Shown here: positions 5,828 through 13,283 of the stretch, piece after piece | How the letters are laid out: each line of letters opens with the position of its first letter | Numbering within the stretch: the first letter of the stretch is position 1 | Source: Bacteroidota bacterium | Lineage (GTDB): Bacteria > Bacteroidota > Bacteroidia > Flavobacteriales > Weeksellaceae | DNA: 16,887 nt | Reading direction: 5' to 3' | NCBI GenBank assembly: GCA_023420435.1 | Contig: JAEZWE010000199.1 | Location: 1 to 16,887 of the forward strand | The notes under the pieces: generated by a model | The model's input: only the letters and a program-made list of their open reading frames with translations | What the model was told of the DNA's origin: nothing | Databases searched by the model: none | Position numbers and translations under genes: made by a program

Positions 5828-7015
5828 ATGAGATACCTACAATCCGGAAAAATTCCACCAAAAAGACACACCGTTTTTAAATCTCCAAAAGATAAATTTT
5901 ATTACGAACAGCTTTTCGGAACGGAAGGTTTCCATGGGATTTCTTCATTATTGTATCACATACACCGTCCAACACAAATAAAAAGCATTGGTGAAGCTAA
6001 AGATGTAACACCCAAAATTGCTGTAGGAAAAAATGTTACGCCGAGAATGTTCAAAGGAATGCAAGTTGCGCCGGAAAATGATTTTCTGGACAGCAGAAAA
6101 ATTTTACTCCTAAACAACGACCTAAAAATGGGGTTGGCAAAACCTAGAAAATCGACAGAATATTTCTATAAAAATGCTGAATGCGATGAAATGCTCTACG
6201 TTCATAAAGGAACAGGAACATTAAAAACTTTTGTTGGAAATTTAAAATTTGAGTTTGGAGATTATCTTATTATTCCTCGTGGAACGATTTACCAAATCGA
6301 TTTTGATTCTGAAGACAATGTTTTGCTGGTTTTGGAAAGTCATTCCCCAATTTATACACCGAAACGTTACCGAAATGAATTTGGACAACTTCTGGAACAT
6401 TCTCCATTTTGTGAAAGAGATATTATTGCCCCCACTTTCGTAGAACCAAAAGATGAAAAAGGGGATTTTCTCATCAAAGTAAAAAAAGAAAATCAAATTA
6501 CGGATTTCATTTATGCTACCCATCCTTTTGATGTCGTTGGTTGGGATGGCTATTTTTATCCCTACAAATTCAATATTAAAAATTTTGAACCTATTACAGG
6601 AAGAGTTCATTTACCACCACCAATTCACCAGAATTTTGAAGCCCATAATTTTGTAGTTTGCTCTTTTGTAGCCAGAATGTACGATTATCATCCGGATGCA
6701 ATTCCGGCACCTTACAATCATTCCAATATTGATTCTGACGAAGTTTTATTTTATACAGAAGGTGATTTTATGAGCAGAAACCATATCGATTTAATGGATT
6801 TCACCCTTCATCCAGGAGGAATTGTTCATGGACCTCATCCTGGAGCAATGGAAAGAAGCATCGGAAAAAAATTCACCGAAGAATATGCCGTAATGATAGA
6901 TCCTTTCAGACCTTTAAAACTGACCGAAGAAGCTTTAAAAGTGGAAGATCCAACTTACAAAACTTCTTGGTTGGAAACGGAAGAAAATTTCCTTGGCGAT
7001 CGAAGCCAGGAATAA
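5828..7015 (+). CDS. hmgA: Homogentisate 1,2-dioxygenase
   Basis: A 395-residue non-haem iron(II) dioxygenase with a cupin fold. It opens the ring of homogentisate to 4-maleylacetoacetate in tyrosine and phenylalanine breakdown. The N-terminal cupin contains ECDEMLYVHKGTG and FGDYLIIPRGTIYQI. The C-terminal active-site region runs from about 295 to 340: APYNHSNIDSDEVLFY gives His298 and Glu305, and HPGGIVHGPHPGA gives His334 (His337 close by), consistent with the His335/Glu341/His371 ligands of the human enzyme. The length is close to that of other shorter bacterial members. It stands alone between two terminators, so it is probably its own transcription unit, although its pathway partners hppD and fahA are within 5 kb on the same strand. 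Loss of this enzyme usually gives brown pyomelanin. Confidence 0.95.
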   Translation: MRYLQSGKIPPKRHTVFKSPKDKFYYEQLFGTEGFHGISSLLYHIHRPTQIKSIGEAKDVTPKIAVGKNVTPRMFKGMQVAPENDFLDSRKILLLNNDLKMGLAKPRKSTEYFYKNAECDEMLYVHKGTGTLKTFVGNLKFEFGDYLIIPRGTIYQIDFDSEDNVLLVLESHSPIYTPKRYRNEFGQLLEHSPFCERDIIAPTFVEPKDEKGDFLIKVKKENQITDFIYATHPFDVVGWDGYFYPYKFNIKNFEPITGRVHLPPPIHQNFEAHNFVVCSFVARMYDYHPDAIPAPYNHSNIDSDEVLFYTEGDFMSRNHIDLMDFTLHPGGIVHGPHPGAMERSIGKKFTEEYAVMIDPFRPLKLTEEALKVEDPTYKTSWLETEENFLGDRSQE

Positions 7016-7052
7016 AAAAATAAGGTTTAGAGGAATTCTAAACCTTATTTTT
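7016..7052 (+). terminator. Rho-independent terminator after hmgA
   Basis: A 16-bp perfect stem, AAAAATAAGGTTTAGA (7016-7031) and TCTAAACCTTATTTTT (7037-7052), with a 5-base loop. It begins directly after the hmgA stop codon. The A- and T-rich ends could let it work in both directions. Confidence 0.88.
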
Positions 7053-7090
7053 ATGATAAAATTCACTTTTAAAAAATTTGTAAAATTGAT

Positions 7091-7120
7091 TTTTGTCATT
7101 CTCAAAAATTTAAGTATTTG
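7091..7120 (+). promoter_or_regulatory. Possible promoter of the CoA-transferase gene
   Basis: TTTTG at 7091-7095 and AGTATTTG at 7113-7120 are spaced 17 bases. The -7 element keeps the TTTG core but not the leading TA. It lies 31 bases before the ATG at 7152. Weak support. Confidence 0.35.
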
Positions 7121-7151
7121 CTAATTTTATAAAAAATAAATCTCAAAAAAA

Positions 7152-8432
7152 ATGATAAAATACGTTAGTGTAGAAGAAGCGATGCAAGAAATTAAAAGTG
7201 GAGACCGAATTTTCGGGCATGGAAGCGCTTGTACTCCCAATTTTTTCTACGATGAACTTGCAAAACAATCCGCAAGATTAAAAAATGTAGAATTGGTTTC
7301 TATTACCCAACAAGGAAATGTTGAAATTGCAAAACCACAATATAAAGATAGTTTTTACATTAATTCTTTATTTACTTCAACACCGGTTCGTGATGCTGTA
7401 AACAGCGAAAGAGGAGATTTTGTTCCTATTTTTTTAAGCGAAATTCCTGTACTTTTCAGAAATAGTCATCTTCCTTTAGATGCTGCATTAGTAACCGTTT
7501 CTCCACCAGATCAACATGGATACTGTTCTTTGGGAACTTCTGTGGATGTAGCAAGAGCTGCAGTAGATTCTGCAAAAAAAGTAATCGCAATTGTAAATCC
7601 TCAGATGCCAAGAACACATGGAGATTCTATGGTTCACGTTCAAAGAATTGATAAAATGGTTTGGAACGAGGAAGAACTAATGACTTTGGATTACGGTGCA
7701 AAAGTTACCGAAATTGAAATGCAAATCGGAAAAAATGTAGCCGAACTTATTGAAGATAAAGCGACCTTACAAATGGGAATTGGAACTATTCCTGATGCGG
7801 TTTTAAAATGTTTGGGCAATCACAAAGATTTGGGAATCCATACCGAAATGTTAAGCGATGGTGTTATAGAACTCATTGAAAAAGATATTGTAAATAATAA
7901 ATACAAAGGAACTCATCTTAATAGAACGATTACCAGTTTTTGTTTCGGAACCAAAAAATTGTATGATTTTGTGGACGATAATCCTTCCATTTCGTTTATG
8001 GATGTACAGCATGTTAATTTTCCTATTAATATTATGAAAAATAAGAAAATGCACGCAATAAATTCTGCCATTGAAATCGACCTTACAGGACAAGTTTGCG
8101 CAGATTCCATCGGAACTTATCAATTTTCTGGAATTGGCGGACAAATGGACTTTATGCGTGGAGCTGCACTTTCAGAAGGCGGAAAACCGATTATGGCAAT
8201 TTCGTCTAGAACCAATAAAGGAATTCCGAGAATTGTTCCATTTTTAAAACAAGGAGCAGGCGTGGTTACGACAAGAGGACATATCCATTACGTTTGTACA
8301 GAATACGGAACTGCTTATTTATATGGGAAAAGCCTAAGACAAAGAGCCAAAGCTTTAATTGAAATTTCACATCCTGATGATCGTGAAATGTTAAGCGAAG
8401 CTGCTTTTGAGAGATTCAAAGTAGAAATTTAA
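7152..8432 (+). CDS. Acetyl-CoA hydrolase/CoA-transferase family protein
   Basis: 426 residues of the acetyl-CoA hydrolase/transferase family (4-hydroxybutyrate CoA-transferase, butyryl-CoA:acetate CoA-transferase, succinyl-CoA:acetate CoA-transferase). Visible signatures are GDRIFGHGSACTPNFF near the N-terminus, VSPPDQHGYCSLGTSVD, MGIGTIPDAVL, and LGIHTEMLSDG, in which Glu232 is the expected catalytic glutamate that forms the glutamyl-CoA thioester. In the C-terminal half are FSGIGGQMDFMRGA, TRGHIHYVCTEYGTAYLYG and the tail RAKALIEISHPDDRE. Length is typical. It lies between hmgA and hppD, and the pathway ends in acetoacetate, so a role as acetoacetate-activating CoA-transferase is attractive but only inferred. 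A general acetate/acyl-CoA transferase or hydrolase is the alternative. No terminator separates it clearly from hppD, 69 bases downstream. Confidence 0.92.
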   Translation: MIKYVSVEEAMQEIKSGDRIFGHGSACTPNFFYDELAKQSARLKNVELVSITQQGNVEIAKPQYKDSFYINSLFTSTPVRDAVNSERGDFVPIFLSEIPVLFRNSHLPLDAALVTVSPPDQHGYCSLGTSVDVARAAVDSAKKVIAIVNPQMPRTHGDSMVHVQRIDKMVWNEEELMTLDYGAKVTEIEMQIGKNVAELIEDKATLQMGIGTIPDAVLKCLGNHKDLGIHTEMLSDGVIELIEKDIVNNKYKGTHLNRTITSFCFGTKKLYDFVDDNPSISFMDVQHVNFPINIMKNKKMHAINSAIEIDLTGQVCADSIGTYQFSGIGGQMDFMRGAALSEGGKPIMAISSRTNKGIPRIVPFLKQGAGVVTTRGHIHYVCTEYGTAYLYGKSLRQRAKALIEISHPDDREMLSEAAFERFKVEI

Positions 8433-8462
8433 ATTTAAAATTTAATAATTTTTTAAAATTCG

Positions 8463-8470
8463 TATCTTAG
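8463..8470 (+). promoter_or_regulatory. Possible -7 element of hppD
   Basis: TATCTTAG differs from TAnnTTTG by one base and lies 31 bases before the hppD ATG. No TTG is seen at the -33 distance. It would allow hppD expression separate from the CoA-transferase gene. Confidence 0.35.
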
Positions 8471-8501
8471 CAACAATGTAATTTAAGTAAAAAAAGAAAA
8501 A

Positions 8502-9632
8502 ATGTCAACATTAACTTTTGCAGAAAAAATAGCTCAGGCAGAGAATTTCCTACCGATTAACGGTACAGATTATATTGAATTTTATGTGGGAAATGCAAAG
8601 CAAGCTGCTCATTTTTACAAAACCGCTTTCGGATTTCAAAGTGTAGCTTATGCAGGACCAGAAACCGGAGTTCGAGATCGATCTTCTTATGTTTTACAGC
8701 AAGGAAAAATTAGATTGGTTCTAACTTGCGGTTTAAAATCGGATTCACTCATTTCTGAACACGCTAAAAAACATGGAGATGGTGTAAAAGTTTTAGCACT
8801 TTGGGTAGATGATGCTTATTCTGCTTTTGAAGAAACCGTAAAACGTGGCGGAAAACCTTACATGGAGCCCAAAACCATCACCGATGAATTCGGTGAAGTA
8901 AGAATGTCCGGAATTTATACGTACGGAGAAACAGTACACATGTTCATCGAAAGAAAAAATTACACGGGAGCTTTTATGCCGGGTTATGAAAAGTGGGAAA
9001 GCGATTACAATCCATCAGATTGCGGATTATTATATGTTGACCATTGTGTAGGAAATGTTGGCTGGGACAGAATGATTCCTGTGGTAAAATGGTACGAAGA
9101 AGTAATGGGATTTGTGAATATTTTGAGTTTTGACGACAAACAGATTAATACAGAATATTCCGCATTAATGTCCAAAGTAATGTCCAACGGAAACGGATAC
9201 GCAAAATTCCCAATTAATGAACCAGCAGAAGGAAAGAAAAAATCTCAGGTAGAAGAATATTTGGATTTTTATGAAGATGAAGGTGTACAACACATTGCTG
9301 TAGCAACAAAAGACATTATCAAAACGGTTACGGAATTAAAATCCAGAGGTGTAGAATTCCTTTCCGCTCCACCAGAAGCTTACTACGAAATGGTTCCTGA
9401 AAGAGTGGGACATATCGACGAAGATTTGAAAAAACTTCAGGATTTAGGAATTCTTATTGATCATGATGAAGAAGGCTATTTATTACAAATTTTCACAAAA
9501 CCGGTAGAAGACCGTCCTACCCTTTTCTTCGAAATTATTGAAAGACATGGTGCACAAAGTTTTGGAGCCGGAAACTTCAAAGCACTTTTCGAAGCCTTAG
9601 AAAGAGAACAGGAAAGAAGAGGAAACCTTTAA
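8502..9632 (+). CDS. hppD: 4-hydroxyphenylpyruvate dioxygenase
   Basis: A 376-residue non-haem iron(II) enzyme that converts 4-hydroxyphenylpyruvate to homogentisate, the first committed step of this tyrosine route. It has two vicinal-oxygen-chelate (glyoxalase-like) halves: one from about 20 to 160 (NGTDYIEFYVGNAKQAAHFY) and a second from about 175 to 360. The iron ligands are His181 in YVDHCVGNV, His264 in GVQHIAVAT and Glu344 in FFEIIERHG, matching His187/His270/Glu349 of the Streptomyces avermitilis enzyme. The conserved C-terminal helix FGAGNFKALFEALEREQERR is present and complete. The start ATG gives the normal N-terminus. Neighbours hmgA (upstream) and fahA (downstream) supply the next steps. 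Confidence 0.97.
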   Translation: MSTLTFAEKIAQAENFLPINGTDYIEFYVGNAKQAAHFYKTAFGFQSVAYAGPETGVRDRSSYVLQQGKIRLVLTCGLKSDSLISEHAKKHGDGVKVLALWVDDAYSAFEETVKRGGKPYMEPKTITDEFGEVRMSGIYTYGETVHMFIERKNYTGAFMPGYEKWESDYNPSDCGLLYVDHCVGNVGWDRMIPVVKWYEEVMGFVNILSFDDKQINTEYSALMSKVMSNGNGYAKFPINEPAEGKKKSQVEEYLDFYEDEGVQHIAVATKDIIKTVTELKSRGVEFLSAPPEAYYEMVPERVGHIDEDLKKLQDLGILIDHDEEGYLLQIFTKPVEDRPTLFFEIIERHGAQSFGAGNFKALFEALEREQERRGNL

Positions 9633-9655
9633 TTCTCAATAAAAAACTATATTTT

Positions 9656-9690
9656 TTTGGACTGGTATTTGTTTGTATCAGTCCAAATTT
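9656..9690 (+). terminator. Hairpin terminator after hppD
   Basis: A 12-bp stem, TTTGGACTGGTA (9656-9667) and TATCAGTCCAAA (9676-9687), with one G-T pair and an 8-base loop. It is followed by a short T-rich run. The tail is weaker than in the other terminators here, so partial read-through into the next gene is likely. Confidence 0.65.
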
Positions 9691-9708
9691 ATTTAAAAAA
9701 TAAAACTC

Positions 9709-10158
9709 ATGAAAAACCTCATTTTTGTTTTCGTTTTTTTTAACTCGTATATTCTGCAAGCTCAGTATGCGCCAATCAATGCCATGATTGAACAACTTGA
9801 AGAAAGAAAATATTCCACAAAAAATTTAAAAAATGAGAATTTAGATGATCGAAAATTCGTGCTTATCAAAGATTTTGCAGATCATACCGAAAGAAATGTA
9901 CTCGTAATAAAAGGTAATTCCGCAAATTTTATTGAAATTTTTGATGATAAATCTACCGGCAAAAGTTCTTCGAATGTATTTTATGGAGATGTTGTAAAAA
10001 CCCAAAATAATATTCTTTCTTTCCGGTTCGATAAACTGGAAAACGAGAAAATTGTTTTACCGCTTACCAAAGCAATGATGCTTGTAAAAAAGAAAAAAAA
10101 TCTTTATTTGTTAGATATTAATACTAAAGAAGAATGGATGGCAGAATCTAATCGTTAA
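9709..10158 (+). CDS. Small secreted protein of unknown function
   Basis: 149 residues that I do not recognise. The N-terminus is a Sec signal peptide: MKN, a run of hydrophobic residues LIFVFVFF, then NSYILQA with likely cleavage between A18 and Q19. The mature chain is about 131 residues, lysine-rich, without cysteines. It contains hydrophobic/charged alternation such as RNVLVIKGNSANFIEIF and NLYLLDINTKEEWM that suggests a small beta-rich fold. It lies alone between the hppD hairpin and another terminator, inside the tyrosine catabolic cluster, on the same strand. No enzymatic role can be inferred; it may simply be a lineage-specific insertion. The ATG is fixed by the signal peptide. Confidence 0.75.
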   Translation: MKNLIFVFVFFNSYILQAQYAPINAMIEQLEERKYSTKNLKNENLDDRKFVLIKDFADHTERNVLVIKGNSANFIEIFDDKSTGKSSSNVFYGDVVKTQNNILSFRFDKLENEKIVLPLTKAMMLVKKKKNLYLLDINTKEEWMAESNR

Positions 10159-10181
10159 GCTATTAAGTCCCTAATATATTT

Positions 10182-10213
10182 AAGTTCAGAGCCCAAAATT
10201 CTGAACTTTTTTT
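10182..10213 (+). terminator. Rho-independent terminator
   Basis: A 9-bp perfect stem, AAGTTCAGA (10182-10190) and TCTGAACTT (10200-10208), with a 9-base loop and a T-tract. It separates the small secreted protein gene from fahA. Confidence 0.85.
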
Positions 10214-10272
10214 ATTACTTTTAAGAACTTAAAATTACAGGTAAATCTTACCCTAAAAAATAAAATTCTTTT

Positions 10273-11520
10273 ATGAAATCATTTGTAAACTACGATCAGA
10301 ACTCTGATTTCTCAATCCACAATATTCCTTTCGGTGTAGCAGTTTTCAACAAAGAATATATCGCTTGTGCTACCAGAATTGGGGATGTAGTGGTAGATTT
10401 GGCTACTCTTTATGATTTTGGATATTTAGATGAAATTGAGGGACTTACAGATAATGTTTTTGAAGCTTATACCCTTAACGAATTTATTGAATTGGGAAAA
10501 TCGGTAACCAATAATGTCCGTCTTCGAATTCAGGAACTTTTACTTGAAAACTCAAAACTTGCCAACGACGAAAAAACCATTGAAGAATGTTTTTACGAAA
10601 TTGATGAAGTAAAAATGTTGATGCCGGTTCACATTCCGAATTACACCGATTTTTACAGTAGTATTGAACACGCCACAAACGTTGGAAAAATGTTCAGAGA
10701 CCCTGCAAATGCACTTTTACCAAACTGGAAACATCTTCCGGTGGGTTATCATGGGAGAGCTTCTTCCATTGTCGTTTCCGGTACAGAAATTCACCGTCCA
10801 AAAGGTCAAATGAAACCTGCAGATGCTGAAAAACCCATTTTCGGACCTTGCAAACAATTAGATTTTGAATTGGAAATGGCATTCATTGTCAATAAAAACA
10901 CAGAAATGGGAGAAAGTATTTCCACCAAAGATGCTGAAGAAGCTATTTTTGGAATGGTGATATTCAACGATTGGTCTGCGCGAGATATCCAAAGTTGGGA
11001 ATATGTTCCGCTGGGTCCATTTTTAGCGAAAAATTTTGGAAGTTCCATTTCACCTTGGGTCGTTACTTTGGAAGCTTTAGAGCCTTTCAGAACAACTTCT
11101 CCCAAACAGGAACCCGAAGTTTTAGATTATCTGAAATTTGAAGGTGACAAAAATTTTGACATCAATTTGGAGGTTTATATACAGCCTGAAAATGGTACGG
11201 AAAATCTTATTTGCCAATCGAATTACAAATTTATGTATTGGAATATGAACCAACAATTGGCACATCATACAGTAAATGGCTGTAATGTTGAAGTGGGTGA
11301 TATGTATGCTTCAGGAACCATTTCGGGAGCAGAAAACAATTCATTTGGATCGATGTTGGAGCTCACTTGGCGCGGACAAAATCCTATAAAACTTTCAAAC
11401 GGTACCGAAAGAAAATTTATTGATGATAATGACACCGTAATTATGAAAGGTTTTGCTGAAAAAGACGGAATTCGTGTTGGTTTTGGAGAAGTGGAAGGAA
11501 AAATTTTACCTGCAAAGTAA
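10273..11520 (+). CDS. fahA: Fumarylacetoacetase
   Basis: A 415-residue hydrolase that splits 4-fumarylacetoacetate into fumarate and acetoacetate, the last step of the homogentisate pathway. An N-terminal SH3-like domain (about 1-115) precedes the catalytic FAH fold. The metal site and catalytic residues fall on the same numbers as in mouse FAH: Asp126 in YTDFYSS, His133 in IEHATNVG, Glu199 and Glu201 in FELEMAF, and Asp233 in FNDWSARDIQ. SGTISG with Thr349 and MLELTW with Glu363 match mouse Thr350 and Glu364. GYHGRASSIVVSG is another hallmark. The length is close to the 419 residues of the animal enzyme, and the protein ends in the usual GFGEVEGKILPA. The flavin-reductase-like gene follows after three bases, so the two are surely co-transcribed. 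Confidence 0.97.
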   Translation: MKSFVNYDQNSDFSIHNIPFGVAVFNKEYIACATRIGDVVVDLATLYDFGYLDEIEGLTDNVFEAYTLNEFIELGKSVTNNVRLRIQELLLENSKLANDEKTIEECFYEIDEVKMLMPVHIPNYTDFYSSIEHATNVGKMFRDPANALLPNWKHLPVGYHGRASSIVVSGTEIHRPKGQMKPADAEKPIFGPCKQLDFELEMAFIVNKNTEMGESISTKDAEEAIFGMVIFNDWSARDIQSWEYVPLGPFLAKNFGSSISPWVVTLEALEPFRTTSPKQEPEVLDYLKFEGDKNFDINLEVYIQPENGTENLICQSNYKFMYWNMNQQLAHHTVNGCNVEVGDMYASGTISGAENNSFGSMLELTWRGQNPIKLSNGTERKFIDDNDTVIMKGFAEKDGIRVGFGEVEGKILPAK

Positions 11521-11523
11521 ATT

Positions 11524-12345
11524 ATGAAAACAATTAATCCAAAAGATATTTCCGTTTTTCAGCGTATGAACATTCTGCAAACTGCAATTTCACCAAGACC
11601 AATTGCTTTTGCTTCGACAGTAGACGAAAACGGAAATCCTAACTTATCGCCGTTTAGTTTTTTCAATTTGTTTAGTTCCAATCCGCCAATTGTTATTTTT
11701 TCTCCGGCAAGAAGAGTTCGTGACAATACCACCAAACATACTTTGGAAAATATTTTAAAAGTTCCGGAAGTGAACATCGGAATCGTGAATTATAAAATTG
11801 TCCAGCAAGCTTCTCTATCTTCTACCGAATATGAAGATGGCGTTAATGAATTTATCAAAGCCGGATTGACAATGAAAGATGCAGAATTGATCCAACCAAA
11901 AATCATTGAAGAATGTCCTGTAAACCTCGAATGCAAAGTTTTGGAAGTAAAACATCTCGGAACAGAAGGGGGTGCAGGAAATTTAATTATTTGTGAAATC
12001 ATCAACATTCATATTCGGGAAGAATATTTGGATGAAAAAGGAAATCTCGATCAAATAAAACTGGATATGGTAGCAAGATTAGGAGGAAACTGGTATTCAC
12101 GAAATAATGCTCAAAATTTATTTGAAGTTCCAAAACCTTTGGTAACCAAAGGAATTGGTTTTGATCAACTTCCTGAAAACATTCGGTTTTCTAAAATTTT
12201 TACGGGAAACGATTTGGGAATGCTAGCCAATGTAGAAGAACTTCCAGGAACAAATTTTTTTAGTGAGGAAGAAAAACAATTACAAGCCCAAAAACTGCTT
12301 TTGGAAAGTAAAATTTCCGAAGCTTGGGAAATTCTGAAAAAATAA
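11524..12345 (+). CDS. Flavin-reductase-like (FMN-binding split-barrel) protein
   Basis: 273 residues of the flavin reductase-like domain family, which binds FMN in a split beta-barrel and usually reduces flavin with NAD(P)H or acts as a flavoprotein. The FMN-binding region is recognisable at about 21-75: AISPRPIAFASTVDENGNPN, then LSPFSFFNLFSSNPPIVIFS and a basic stretch ending RDNTTKHT. A second part, ECPVNLECKV and GNLIICEIINIHI (about 130-165), completes the barrel. The last 80 or so residues, containing DMVARLGGNWYSR and a C-terminal helix, extend beyond the minimal domain, as in the longer family members. The gene begins three bases after the fahA stop, so it is translated from the same message. 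No partner oxygenase is present nearby, and its role in tyrosine breakdown is unknown. Confidence 0.9.
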   Translation: MKTINPKDISVFQRMNILQTAISPRPIAFASTVDENGNPNLSPFSFFNLFSSNPPIVIFSPARRVRDNTTKHTLENILKVPEVNIGIVNYKIVQQASLSSTEYEDGVNEFIKAGLTMKDAELIQPKIIEECPVNLECKVLEVKHLGTEGGAGNLIICEIINIHIREEYLDEKGNLDQIKLDMVARLGGNWYSRNNAQNLFEVPKPLVTKGIGFDQLPENIRFSKIFTGNDLGMLANVEELPGTNFFSEEEKQLQAQKLLLESKISEAWEILKK

Positions 12346-12371
12346 AAAAGAGCGCAAGTTGCGATCTTTTT
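12345..12371. terminator. Bidirectional terminator between convergent genes
   Basis: AAAAAGA (12345-12351) and TCTTTTT (12365-12371) enclose, after one G-A mismatch, CGCA (12353-12356) and TGCG (12360-12363) around a 3-base loop. Runs of A before and T after let it serve both the rightward fahA unit and the leftward TerC gene, whose stop codon starts at the next base. Confidence 0.8.
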
Positions 12372-13208
12372 TTATACGATATGATCTTCATCTTGATCTA
12401 TTTCCAAATTATTTTTTAAATCCGGATTCAGGCGGTAAAACTGAGATTTTTTGCTTCGAAGTCTGATATTCAACATTTCCACCGCCAAACTGAAAGCCAA
12501 ACAACTGTAAATAATATTTTTGCTTACGTGCTGGTGAATTCCTTCTGCCACCAACATGACTCCAATTACCACAAGGAACGATAAAGCCAACATTTGTAAA
12601 GTTGGATGTTTATTGATAATTCTGGAAATCGGACCCGCAAAAGCCATCATAATTCCAATAGAAATCACTACAGCAATAATCATTAAAACCACATTATCCA
12701 CCAAACCAACTGCCGTTAAAATTGAATCCAGCGAAAAAACCATATCAATTAAAATAATTTGCACAATAACCATCGTCATCAATCCTGAAGCGGCACTCGA
12801 AGATTTTGGAACATGGGGTTGATCAACTTGCATTTTATTGTGAATTTCAAAAGTGCTTTTTGCAATAAGGAAAATTCCTCCAACTAAAAGAATAATATCT
12901 TTCCAGCTTAAAGCTAAAGCCCTCTTGGTTTCGGGATCTTCCATAAAACCAAGCGTAATAACGGGATTTTTGAGACCAATAATCCAATTGATCATTAAAA
13001 GTAAAATTACCCGGAAAATCATGGCAAAAGCCAATCCTAAATTTCTGGCAAAACGCTGTTTTTCCTTTGGAAGTTTATCGGAAATAATGGAAATAAAAAT
13101 GATGTTATCCACACCTAAAACAATTTCCAAAAACGTTAATGTAAGAAGCGAAATCCAAATTTGGGGTTCTGCAAAATTGGGGAATTCTAAAGCGGTAAAT
13201 AAATCCAT
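12372..13208 (-). CDS. TerC-family integral membrane protein, probable metal exporter
   Basis: A 278-residue polytopic inner-membrane protein of the TerC/Alx family. The diagnostic acidic membrane motifs are both present: FLEIVLGVDNIIFIS (26-40, with Glu28, Asp34, Asn35) and LIDMVFSLDSILTAVG (153-168, with Asp155 and Asp161). About seven hydrophobic segments are visible, with a hydrophilic loop at about 121-140. Characterised relatives (E. coli Alx, B. subtilis MeeF and MeeY) export manganese, and the Bacillus proteins have been linked to metal loading of exported enzymes; a similar role here is inferred. No yybP-ykoY manganese riboswitch could fit in the short leader of about 15-20 bases. 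The upstream gene on this strand encodes an exported M13 metallopeptidase, but a terminator separates the two. Confidence 0.93.
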   Translation of the reverse strand: MDLFTALEFPNFAEPQIWISLLTLTFLEIVLGVDNIIFISIISDKLPKEKQRFARNLGLAFAMIFRVILLLMINWIIGLKNPVITLGFMEDPETKRALALSWKDIILLVGGIFLIAKSTFEIHNKMQVDQPHVPKSSSAASGLMTMVIVQIILIDMVFSLDSILTAVGLVDNVVLMIIAVVISIGIMMAFAGPISRIINKHPTLQMLALSFLVVIGVMLVAEGIHQHVSKNIIYSCLAFSLAVEMLNIRLRSKKSQFYRLNPDLKNNLEIDQDEDHIV

Positions 13209-13224
13209 AATATTATTTAAAATG

Positions 13225-13232
13225 CAAAAATA
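13225..13232 (-). promoter_or_regulatory. -7 element of the TerC gene
   Basis: Read leftward, TATTTTTG is a perfect TAnnTTTG match, 16 bases before the ATG at 13208. No clear -33 TTG is seen at 17-23 bases. Confidence 0.5.
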
Positions 13233-13244
13233 CTGTAAAAATCA

Positions 13245-13274
13245 ATAAAAAATCACCCAATTTCTTGAGTGATT
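13245..13274 (-). terminator. Rho-independent terminator of the M13 peptidase gene
   Basis: Read leftward, AATCACTCAA and TTGGGTGATT form a 10-bp stem with one T-G pair around a GAAA tetraloop, followed by TTTTTT. The T-tract ends 12 bases upstream of the TerC -7 element, so terminator and promoter are tightly packed. Confidence 0.8.
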
Positions 13275-13283
13275 ATTCAAATT

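Noticed and set aside
6242..6610. Leftward open frame of 122 codons inside hmgA
   Set aside because: Antisense to strongly conserved hmgA codons; shadow of low GC content.
7053..7124. 23-codon open frame (MIKFTFKKFVKL...) between hmgA terminator and the CoA-transferase gene
   Set aside because: It begins right after the terminator stem, is composed of AT-rich low-complexity codons and overlaps the likely promoter; probably chance.
10240..10252. Small palindrome GGTAA-ATC-TTACC upstream of fahA, considered as a regulator operator
   Set aside because: It is only 5 bp per arm, occurs once, and is not seen before hmgA or hppD, so it cannot be called a pathway operator.
10806..11105. Leftward open frame of 99 codons inside fahA
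   Set aside because: Antisense to the catalytic core of fahA, whose ligand residues all match; no independent support.
12556..13248. Two long rightward open frames antisense to the TerC gene
   Set aside because: They mirror the hydrophobic codons of a clear TerC gene; no start context or family match.
13209..13283. Manganese riboswitch (yybP-ykoY) upstream of the TerC gene
   Set aside because: The region is only about 75 bases, is filled by the M13 terminator and a -7 element, and lacks the conserved riboswitch loops.
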